Program-made: the position numbers and the translations under genes
In this document: positions 28,223 through 37,200 of the stretch, piece after piece
Numbering within the stretch: the first letter of the stretch is position 1
Layout of the letters: each line of letters begins with the position of its first letter
The notes under the pieces: generated by a model
The model's database searches: none
What the model saw: the letters and a program-made list of their open reading frames with translations, nothing else
Told to the model about the DNA's origin: nothing
DNA from: an uncultured Pseudomonadota bacterium
Lineage (GTDB): Bacteria > Myxococcota_A > UBA796 > SXON01
Direction: 5' to 3'
Assembly: GCA_903900265.1 (NCBI GenBank)
Contig: CAIUMM010000106.1
Span: 186,001 to 250,000, forward strand
Length of the DNA stretch: 64,000 nucleotides

Positions 28223-29295
28223 AGCGCCTACTGCCCTTGTTGATGGCGATGCTGCCGTCCGCCGCGTGCGGCGCTCCCCCGCACGTCGCGGCCACCAGCA
28301 CATCGCAGGCCTCCAAGACGGCCCTGGAGCAGGTGCCGATCCGCAGCCTCAGCGTCGCGCAAGCCGACGCCGAGATCTGGCGTCCGGAGCTGCGGCCCGC
28401 GTTTCGAGCCCCCACCGAGGCTCAGGCGGTCGCGCTGGAGCAGCTCGTGCCGCGGTTGTTGGACGGCGCGCGCACCGGCGCCTTGGCGCCCGATGTGCCG
28501 GACCTGACCGCAGCGACCGGGATGCAGCTGGAGCGTTGGGACGTCCTCGGTCATGCGCACCTTGTGCTCCATGAACGCCCCGAGGACCGCCATGGGATGG
28601 GCGCGTACCTGTTCGCGATCACCCCGGCTCCGCTGCCCGCCCCGTGGATGCTTTGGGAGGCGCCGCACGCCTACCACGACGTCGACACCGGCACGATCGC
28701 CGCTGCGATGTACTTCACCCCGCCCCCGGGGCCAGCCCCCGCGGCGTTCTTCACCAACACGCTGCACCGCTACACCCAGATCGACGGCAAGCGCTCCAAG
28801 CGCTCCACCAACCCGGCCGACGCCTGCCACGACGCGGCGCACCCGCTGAACCGCGCGACCCTCGCGGTGGCGCGCACCCATCCTGGCGCCACGGTCGTGC
28901 AGCTGCACGGCTTCGGCGCCGGCGCCGCGCCCGAGGATGGCGATGAGCCCCGGCTGCCCGAAGGCACCACCATGGTGGTCAGCGCCGGCGTCAAAGAAGC
29001 GCCCACCGCGCTGTCGACCGCGGCGGCCACGCGAATCCGCGCGCTGCTCGGGCCGGGCGTCCGCCTGTACCCCACCGAGGCCGGCGCCCTCGGCGCGACC
29101 ACCAACGTCGAGATGCGCGGGCTGCGCGACATCCCCGGCGCTCGTTTCCTTCACCTCGAGACCGCTGCGGAGCTCCGCTCCGCCTTGGTCATCGACGCGG
29201 CGCGCCGCGACCGCTTTGGCGCGCTGCTCTTCGCGCTCGCCCACGCGGCCTCCCCCGAATCGCTCCCTGAATTGCTCCCCCAAGGTACACCATGA
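28219..29295 (+). CDS. Lipoprotein with metallo-amidohydrolase-like motifs
   Basis: A 358-residue lipoprotein (LPSAAC lipobox). The core shows WEAPHAYHDVDTGTIAAA (Glu147, His150, Asp154), ATVVQLHGFG (His230) and FLHLETAAELR (Glu314). The order of a His-x3-Asp pair, a later His and a late Glu resembles zinc amidohydrolases such as N-formylglutamate deformylases and phage poly-gamma-glutamate hydrolases, though overall similarity is weak and this is inference. Such an enzyme could trim or release a gamma-linked polymer. Residues 140-330 resemble residues 640-800 of the CapC-like protein, which keeps EAPH but has Arg at the second His. Both ends overlap neighbours by 4 bp (ATGA). Confidence 0.55.
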   Translation: MKRLLPLLMAMLPSAACGAPPHVAATSTSQASKTALEQVPIRSLSVAQADAEIWRPELRPAFRAPTEAQAVALEQLVPRLLDGARTGALAPDVPDLTAATGMQLERWDVLGHAHLVLHERPEDRHGMGAYLFAITPAPLPAPWMLWEAPHAYHDVDTGTIAAAMYFTPPPGPAPAAFFTNTLHRYTQIDGKRSKRSTNPADACHDAAHPLNRATLAVARTHPGATVVQLHGFGAGAAPEDGDEPRLPEGTTMVVSAGVKEAPTALSTAAATRIRALLGPGVRLYPTEAGALGATTNVEMRGLRDIPGARFLHLETAAELRSALVIDAARRDRFGALLFALAHAASPESLPELLPQGTP

Positions 29296-32200
29296 ATCGC
29301 CGTCCGCTCTGGATCTCGTCGTTCTTGCTCGTCGCGGTGCTGTCCATGCCCACCGCCACGGCCTCTGTCCCGGACACCGGGCTGGTCTGGGCCCCGCAGT
29401 CGGTGCGCTTTCCGGTAAACCCCGATGACGTACTCCCCGCGCCGCCGTTCGTGGCCGCAGACGTCGGCGAGACCGACGGTGCCGTGCAGATCGGCCCGGG
29501 CAAGGGCGCAGCGTTCCTTCTGGATGGTCTGGAGATCGCCCGCGTCCGCGTGCTGAGCGGCACCGGCACGCCGCGCTTCCGCAGGGTGTTCGGCGGATCG
29601 CGCTCCTCGGCGCAGACCGGCTTGAAAGCCACGATCGACACCGGCGCTGAGCGCGACAAAGACGGGAACTACCAGGTCGTCGAGCCCCCCGGCGACGGCG
29701 ACGTCTGGTGTGTGGACGCCGACGCGCCGATCACCGTGCAGATCGAGCATCCGCGTACGCTGTCGGGCCGCATGGCGTGGGAAGACGCACGCAGCAGCGT
29801 GCTGCGCGCCATCCAAGCGGACACGCCGATGCCGCACCTCCCCGGCGACGACAGCAGCGCCGAGCTTGAGGCCACGCTGACCGCACAAGCCGCCCTCGGC
29901 GCCGACATCGTCGCGCGTCGTCCCGACTTGGCCGACGCCGTGCGCGCCTGGCGCACCGCCGCGGCGCTCCGGGACCTCGACGCGATGCGCCCCTTCGCGT
30001 GGCCGTACTGGCAATTGGACGAGGTAGACGACGGCAGCTCCGGACCTACCGAGAAGCTCTACCGGGTCGACGGCGAGAACGCGTCCACCGCCGCTTGGCG
30101 CCGCACCGAAGCGGGCGCAGCGCCGGTCGAAGTCGAGCTCGAAGGCCCAGGCCTGCTCCGCGTCCAGTCCCGCGGCCTGTTGCAGCCTTCGTGGCTGGTC
30201 GCCCCCGCGCCGACCACCGTGCAGGTGCTCCGCGACGGCGTGCTCGCGCAGAAGTTGGTGTACACCGGCCGCCCCGCGCGCGTGACCGATGCCGCCAACG
30301 CGGCGTTCCCGGTGCGTGAGCCCATCGTCACGCGCACCGGTGAGCTCGCCGGCAAGATCAACGAGCTGCGCGTCCCGCTCGCGCCCGGGGTGCACCGCTA
30401 CCGCATCGCCGTCGATCAGCTGGCGTTGCTGCGCATCTCGCGCGCGGAGCGCCGCTCGTTCCTCGCAGAGGGGATCTCGGGCACCGCCACCGCCGATGAC
30501 TGGGCTGCGCGAGGCGCCGAGGCCCTCGGCGCGATCACCGGCGCCGAGGCGGACCTCGTTCGTGGCTTGCTCAATGACGTTCAAGGCTTGCCGCCGACGG
30601 TGCGCCCGGCGTCGATGAGCCCCGCCCTCGACGTCGTGTCGGACTACCTCGGCGCGTCCCACGGGATGCTGGACCCCGCCGCGCAGATGACGCGCTGGAC
30701 CGGCGCGCTCGGCGGTGCGACGCCGCCGGCGTGGAGCTGGTGGATGCGCGTGCAGCTCGCGCGGCTCGTGCCCGAAGGCGACGGCGTCCGCGCGCTGTTC
30801 GCCGCGGCTCCCGACCTGCCGCCCGCTGGGTTGATCGCACCTGCCGCTACGCGACTGGGCGCACCCGGCTTGTACCAGGATCGCCCCGACCGCAGCGTCG
30901 CCGCGATGGAGCGCGCTTGGCGTGCCCTCCCCGCCGACATCGGCGTGCGCAGCGCCTACCTGCGGGAGTTCCTCGACGGCAGCAGCTGGAGCCGGTTGAG
31001 CCCGGTCGTGCTGGTCAACGGGGACGCCTTCACGCCGCCCCCCCTCACCTGGCTCGACACCGCCGCCGGTACCGGCGGTCCCGTGTCCCGCGCCTCGCGG
31101 GTCTACTACCGCATCCCCGGCGGGGCCAACCGCACCTACGCGCTCCCGCCCTCCCCGGCCGACGCCGCCGCACCCGCGCTGCTCTCCGTGCTGCTCCGCA
31201 CGCCCCCCGACAGCGCGATCGTGAACCTCGGCGTCGACAACCGCACCTTCCGGATCCTGCCGCTCTCCGATGTCGAGCGCCTCGACCTCGCGGTCCCCGC
31301 CGGCACGCACTCCATCACGCTGGGCGCGCCCACCGGCACCGACGCGTGGGTGTCCGGGGTCCCCACCGACCCCACATGGGCGCAGCCCGAAGACCTCGCG
31401 ACCGTGCGCTCCTATTGGCCCACGACCATCCGAAACGGCGTGCCCCATTTTGAGCTTCCTTCGCCGCAAGTGCAGGCGCCGGTACGCGTGGAAATCCGTT
31501 CGCTCGATCCGTCGGCACACCCCGCGCCCGTCGTCGCGCACGTGCGCACCGATACCGGCGCCGACTGGCCGGTGCTGCTCACCCCCGGCACCCCGGATCT
31601 CACGCTGCTGCCGATCGGCGGCGAGCCCCAGCTGTCTTCGGTCGCCACCGTGACCGCCTACGTGCCGATGGGCACGCAGCAGCTTTGGGTGGACGCGCCG
31701 CCCGATGCCAACCTCGTGGTGTCGATGTCGGTGCGCCGCACCGAGTTCACGCCCCCGGCCACGTTGGCCGGCATCTCGAACGTGTCGTCGTTGAGCGAGC
31801 TTACGGCGGTGAGCCGCTCGCTGTTAGCCAGCCCCGCCGACCCGAAGCTGTTGCTGCGGCGCGCAGAGGTGCTGACCGATCTTGGCGACACCGACATGGC
31901 CCGTCAGGACCTGCGACGCCTGCTGCGCTTGCAGAACACCGCGTTTGAGACCTTGGGCGACGCCGCGATCGACACCCTCGCGGAGCGCATCGAGAACACC
32001 AACTCGAGCCGCTGGTTTCCGGCGGCGTTGGATCTGGCCTCGGTGCGCGCCCCGACCGCGCTCACCGCGAGCCTGATCGTCAACGACGACGTCGCGCCCA
32101 CCGCCGCGCAGGTAGACGTGGTGCGCCAATTGCGCACCGCCGGCGCCGCCGCGGCGCTGCCCGCAGCGGAGTCCCTGCCGGAGTCCTCGGTCGCGACCTT

Positions 32201-34289
32201 CTGGATCCGCAGCCGGATCCTGCACGCCTTGGACCGCGACATCGACGCCGCCGCCAGCTTGATCGAAGCGTGGCGGGTCACGGGACGCTGGCCGTACGCG
32301 TTGGACGCCGCCAGCGGGCTCGTCGCCAGCGAGGTCGGTTCGAGTCAGGCGCCGGTCGATGGCTCGGGATCGATGGCCTACGGGCTCGCGTCTGAGCTGC
32401 GCGGCGCGATTGAGCACCCCACCGTCGACCGCCTCGCGCTGCTGTCCGGCCGTCGCACCCGTTGGGACGCCCTCCGCAACGCCGACAGCTCCGCGGGGCG
32501 CGCGCGCGTGCGCTCGCTCGAAGCCGCGACGCCGCTGCTGCCGCAAGCCGAGGTCCGTCAGGCGATGACCGTAGCGCCGTGGCCGGCGGGAGATGGCCAA
32601 TTCGCGACGGCGAAAGAGCCGGCGATGCTGTCGGTCCCCGACGGCGCGCCCGTGCTCGCCGATGTCTGGTGTCAGCCGCTGCGCGCGGGTGACGCCGCGA
32701 CCGGCGACGCCCCGTGCGCGGTTGAGCTCTCGATCGACGGCGTGAGCGTCAGTCGTCAGACCGTGCCCGCCAGCTCCACCGCGACGCTGACCACCCCGAC
32801 GATGGCGCCCGGGCGGCACGATCTGCAGGTCGCGATCGATGACCCCAGCCGCGTGAGCGCGCTCTCGGTGCGCTTCCGCGACAGCACGACGCGGGGCGCG
32901 GTCATCCGGCCCGAGCGCGAGACCGCCGGCTTCCTCGCGACCGCAGCACAGACCTACGCCGTGACGGTCGCCGGCCCGGGCACCGTGTTCTTGGAGACCC
33001 GCAGCGTCGATGGACGCGGCGGCGCGGCGGACATCACCGTCAGCGACGGCACGACCACCCTGCCCCAGCCCGCGGTCACGCTCCCGTCGGTGATCGACCG
33101 CTCGGTGCAAGCCAACGCCGGCACGATGCTCGCGCTCGGCGGCGCGGCGCGCTCCTTCGTGGTGTTGCCGACGGCCGGAAGCTGGACGATCCGCGTCAAG
33201 CCGCGGAACGGAACGGCGCTGGTCCGCGGCGCCTTCCGGCAAGAGACCGCGCCTCCCAACGTGGTCCGGCCTGGGCCGATGTGGCGCGACATCCCGTCGA
33301 CGGCGGAGCCCTTTGAGTGGCTCGTCGCCACCTCGGAGTCCGCCGCACCCGCGGCCGGGACCCAGCCGATGGCCTGGGGTTTGGGGACCTTCTCGCTGGA
33401 CGTCAACTACGGACGGGAAGAGACCGACGGCGCCACCACCGCGGGCGTCGACCAGCTCACCAGCGCCCTCGCATGGCGGCTGCAAGCCATCCCCCGTCAG
33501 CTCTGGCTGCACGTCGAAGGCTTCGTCCGCGACGCGGGCGTAGGCACTCAGGCCTTTGGTGTCGACGCCGACGTGCTCGGTCGCTGGCTGGCGACCGACC
33601 TCCGGCTGAACCTGACCGGGCGCTACGCCCAAGAGCCCGTAGCGGCCGAGTCGATCTCCGGCGGGCGCTTCACCGCGCGCGTCTACCGTCCGATCCCGGT
33701 CGCTGGCACCTACCTGATCCCGTCGTTGACCGCCGCGGTCCGCAGCGTGGGCGGCGTAGCCGCCGAAGGACCGGTAGGCGTAGACGTCTACTCGCCGTAC
33801 GCGCGCGCCCACGGCTTCGGGCTCGCGCCGGAGCTGATGGCGTGGGCGATGCCCTACCAAGACGTCGTCGCCTACGTCTCCGCGGGTGCGGTGACCAACG
33901 CGAACGTCGTGTCGCTGGATCAGGTGGCGCTCACCGCGGTCGGCCGGGCCGTCGTGCACCCGCACGGCATCCCCCCGCTGCAGGTCGAGGCCCGGTACCG
34001 TCCCACCTACCGCTTCGCCGACGCGGATCGCCCCGTCGGTGGCGTAGAGCACGCGCTGAGCGCCGACCTCGCGGCGAGCATCCGGCTTGGGCCGCCGATG
34101 CTGCTCTGGCTGGGCATCGGGGACACCGCGTACCTCGACGCCGCCGGGACCCAGAACGTGCTCCGCGCCAACGTGCGCCTCGACTTCAGCGGCGGACGCG
34201 GCCTCGCGGACCGCCTGCCCGTCGAGCAGGACTTCTCCGACCTGCTCGCTGGGGAGCGCTGGGGCGCGCTCGACGAGGACCGGCTGTGA
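29292..34289 (+). CDS. Giant exported protein, TPR-like region plus candidate outer-membrane barrel
   Basis: A 1665-residue protein with a signal peptide (ISSFLLVAVLSMPTATASV). The first 800 residues are beta-rich with no known domain. Around residues 835-900 helical pairs such as LLLRRAEVLTDLGDTDMARQ look like TPRs. The final 330 residues alternate polar and hydrophobic residues in short strands (LSLDVNYGREE, LRLNLTGRYAQ, LQVEARYRPTYRF, LRANVRLDFSGG), as in outer-membrane barrels. TPR followed by barrel is the design of polysaccharide exporters such as BcsC and PgaA. This is inference from pattern, not homology. The ATG overlaps the lipoprotein stop, and its TGA overlaps the CapB-like GTG. 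Confidence 0.65.
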   Translation: MNRRPLWISSFLLVAVLSMPTATASVPDTGLVWAPQSVRFPVNPDDVLPAPPFVAADVGETDGAVQIGPGKGAAFLLDGLEIARVRVLSGTGTPRFRRVFGGSRSSAQTGLKATIDTGAERDKDGNYQVVEPPGDGDVWCVDADAPITVQIEHPRTLSGRMAWEDARSSVLRAIQADTPMPHLPGDDSSAELEATLTAQAALGADIVARRPDLADAVRAWRTAAALRDLDAMRPFAWPYWQLDEVDDGSSGPTEKLYRVDGENASTAAWRRTEAGAAPVEVELEGPGLLRVQSRGLLQPSWLVAPAPTTVQVLRDGVLAQKLVYTGRPARVTDAANAAFPVREPIVTRTGELAGKINELRVPLAPGVHRYRIAVDQLALLRISRAERRSFLAEGISGTATADDWAARGAEALGAITGAEADLVRGLLNDVQGLPPTVRPASMSPALDVVSDYLGASHGMLDPAAQMTRWTGALGGATPPAWSWWMRVQLARLVPEGDGVRALFAAAPDLPPAGLIAPAATRLGAPGLYQDRPDRSVAAMERAWRALPADIGVRSAYLREFLDGSSWSRLSPVVLVNGDAFTPPPLTWLDTAAGTGGPVSRASRVYYRIPGGANRTYALPPSPADAAAPALLSVLLRTPPDSAIVNLGVDNRTFRILPLSDVERLDLAVPAGTHSITLGAPTGTDAWVSGVPTDPTWAQPEDLATVRSYWPTTIRNGVPHFELPSPQVQAPVRVEIRSLDPSAHPAPVVAHVRTDTGADWPVLLTPGTPDLTLLPIGGEPQLSSVATVTAYVPMGTQQLWVDAPPDANLVVSMSVRRTEFTPPATLAGISNVSSLSELTAVSRSLLASPADPKLLLRRAEVLTDLGDTDMARQDLRRLLRLQNTAFETLGDAAIDTLAERIENTNSSRWFPAALDLASVRAPTALTASLIVNDDVAPTAAQVDVVRQLRTAGAAAALPAAESLPESSVATFWIRSRILHALDRDIDAAASLIEAWRVTGRWPYALDAASGLVASEVGSSQAPVDGSGSMAYGLASELRGAIEHPTVDRLALLSGRRTRWDALRNADSSAGRARVRSLEAATPLLPQAEVRQAMTVAPWPAGDGQFATAKEPAMLSVPDGAPVLADVWCQPLRAGDAATGDAPCAVELSIDGVSVSRQTVPASSTATLTTPTMAPGRHDLQVAIDDPSRVSALSVRFRDSTTRGAVIRPERETAGFLATAAQTYAVTVAGPGTVFLETRSVDGRGGAADITVSDGTTTLPQPAVTLPSVIDRSVQANAGTMLALGGAARSFVVLPTAGSWTIRVKPRNGTALVRGAFRQETAPPNVVRPGPMWRDIPSTAEPFEWLVATSESAAPAAGTQPMAWGLGTFSLDVNYGREETDGATTAGVDQLTSALAWRLQAIPRQLWLHVEGFVRDAGVGTQAFGVDADVLGRWLATDLRLNLTGRYAQEPVAAESISGGRFTARVYRPIPVAGTYLIPSLTAAVRSVGGVAAEGPVGVDVYSPYARAHGFGLAPELMAWAMPYQDVVAYVSAGAVTNANVVSLDQVALTAVGRAVVHPHGIPPLQVEARYRPTYRFADADRPVGGVEHALSADLAASIRLGPPMLLWLGIGDTAYLDAAGTQNVLRANVRLDFSGGRGLADRLPVEQDFSDLLAGERWGALDEDRL

Positions 34290-37200
34290 CAAAGGCCGAG
34301 GCGCTCCGGCAGCGCTTGTCGCTGCTGGACGCGCGCCTGCGCAACCCCGAGGTAGCCGCGATCGCGGGGGAGCTCGGTGCCGCGACGACGCTAGAGGCCG
34401 AGCGCACCGCGCTGATCGGACTGTTGGAAGCGAACGACGCGGCGCTAACCGCGTTGGAGGCCGACACCGCGGACACCGTCGCTGCGCACGCAGCCGACAG
34501 CGATCCCCGACATGTGACGGGGTGGCTGGACCGCCGGGCGGGCGGGCGCGCGGCGTGGCGCGATCGGCGCGCCGTCGGCCGGACCCTCGGCATCGCGGTG
34601 ATCCGCGAGCGGGCGGCGATGGCGGTGGAGAGCCTCGGCATCCGCGAAGAGCTGCTGCTGAAGCTGCTCATCGAGCAGCTGGACGCTGCAGCGCCCGCGC
34701 CGGAGACCGTGACGCGTCGACTCGTGCACGCTCGACGTTGGCACGCGCGCCTGGCCGCCGCTGAGGTGCTCGTGTCGCACGCTCGGGCCGGGGGGCGCAC
34801 GCCCGGCGCCGAAGCGTTGGTGCACGCGCGCGCCACTACGCCCGGCGAGCACCCGTGGGTGTGTGACGCCTGCGACGCCTACCTCGTCGCGTTGGATCGC
34901 GAGCGTGGCGTCGCCCACCTGAAGCAGGCGTTGACCGAAGGCGCCGCCCGGGCGCGCGAAGGCCGCAGCCTGCGCATCGACTTCCTGCTGCGTCGCTTGC
35001 GCGTCGAGCGACTCGCACGCGTGGCGCCCGAGCAAGCGGGAGCCCTGTTGGGCGCGCTGGCGCACGATCCCAGCGAGCACGTCACGCTCGGCATCGTCGC
35101 GGAGCTCGCGCGCATCCCCACCGACGCCGCACGGGCCGCGCTCAGCGCGCTCGCTACCGACCCGCGCCCCCGCGTGCGGCTCGCGGTCGGCGAGCACGTG
35201 CGCCGAAACCCCGCGGTGCAGGACGCCGCGTGGTTGAGCGCGACGATCGAGGCGCGGCTTGTCGCCGAGTCGGACGCGGAGGCGCTCCGCAGCTGGTGCC
35301 GCGCGGCGGCCGCGGTCGCCGAGCAGCATCCCCTCGCCGCGCCCGCGCTGTACGATGCCCTCGATCACGCGGTGCATCGCGATTTGAGCGGGGACAGCGT
35401 CGAAGCCGCCGCCGCGGCGCGAGCCGTGTGCGCGCGGGTGCAAGACGCCGCCGCGCAGGCGCTCTACACCGCGCTGCACGCCCACCTGCCGCGCATCACG
35501 CCGGGATCCGCGGTGCGGCTGCGCTGGTCCGAGCTCGGCCAGACCAGCCCGTGCTCCCCCGAGCAGCTCGGCAGCGTGCTCGCCGAGCTGACCCGCGAGG
35601 ATCACGGCGTGAACGCGGACCTCAACACCGAAGGCGTCCGGCTGTGGCGCGGCGATCGCTTCACGCCTCGCCCTTGGCGGGTGCTGCACGAGCTTCGCCA
35701 CCCCGCGCCCAACAAGCGCCAAGGCGGAAACCACATCATCGGCCGTCGGGTGCGCGGCGCGCTTCGTGCTCCGTCGGCGCGCATGGCCGAGGTCACCGCC
35801 ACGACCGTGCCCGGCGAGCGCACCGTGGTCGATCGCGAAGGCAGCTGGGTCCCGATGCTGCCGACCGTCGACGACCTGTTGGACCTCGGGTCGGGCACCA
35901 CGATCTACAGCGCGTACGGCCGCACAACCCTGCGTCCCCCCAGCGCGCTGCTCGACCGACTGCTGCTGAAAGCGAAGCTTACCCTTGGGTATGCCCGCTA
36001 CGCCCAGCGCCGCACCATGTCCATCGGCGCCGACGAACCCTCCGAGCGCGGCGCGTATCTGCGCGACGTCGAGCGGGATCTGGGCGTCACCGTGCAATTC
36101 ACCCCGACGGGCACGGCGCCGCGGCGCATACAGGAGCTGGCGACCGGCCTCGGGACCCAAGCTACGCTGTCGGGCCTGCTCGACACGGTGCTGACCCCCA
36201 CGCGCGCCTCCCAACCCGCATTAGCGGCGTTCGCCGCCACGGTGCTCGGCGTGATGTTGACCGAAGCCTACGTGCGCCGGGACCGCATCCGCGCCGATCG
36301 CGAGGCGATCCCGTTGGTGATCGGCGGCTGGGGCACGCGTGGGAAATCTGGAACTGAGCGCATCAAGGCTGCGCTCTTTCATGGTCTCGGACACCCGGTT
36401 TTCGTCAAAACCACCGGCTGCGAGGCGATGTTCATCCATGCGTCTCCGGGCACCGTCGCGCGCGAGGTGTTCATCTACCGCCCGCACGACAAGTCGAGCA
36501 TCTGGGAGCAGGCGGCGATGCTCCGGCAAGCGTCGGGGATGCACGCCCGCGTGATGCTCTGGGAGTGCATGGCGCTGCGTCCCGCGTTCGTCGAGGTGCT
36601 GGAGCAGGAGTGGATGCGCGACGACCTCGTCACCATCACCAACGCGTTCCCCGACCACGAGGACATTCAGGGGCCCGCCGGCCGCGACATCGCGACGACG
36701 ATCAGCTCCTTTGTTCCACAACAGTCCACGGCGTTCACCTCGGAGGTCGAGTTTCTGCCGTTGCTCCGCGACCGCGCCATCGAGCGCGGCTCAACGCTCA
36801 CGGCGATCGATCCCGTCGAGGCCGAGCTGTGGGGCTCCGACCTGCTCGCGTTGTTCCCGTACCAGGAGCACCCGCGCAACATCGCGCTCGTCGCGCGGAT
36901 GGCCGAACATCTGGGCATCGACCGACACCTCGCGGTGATGACCATGGCCGAAGGCGTAGTGCCCGACCTCGGCGTGCTGCGCATCTACCCCGAGGTGCAG
37001 GTCCGAGGCCGCGCGCTGCGCTTCATCAACGGCATGTCCGCGAATGAGCGCACCGGCTGCGTCGCGAACTGGCGCCGCACCGGCTGCGACACGATCCTGC
37101 CCGACACCCACCCCGACCACGCGATCGTCGTCGTCGTCAACAACCGCGCCGACCGCGTGGCGCGCTCGGAGGTGTTCGCGCGCATCCTCGTTCAAGACCT

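Noticed and set aside
33317..34285. In-frame upstream extension of the CapB-like gene
   Set aside because: It runs in another frame through the barrel-like end of the preceding gene and is extremely Arg-rich. The GTG at 34286 with a GTGA overlap matches the other operon junctions.
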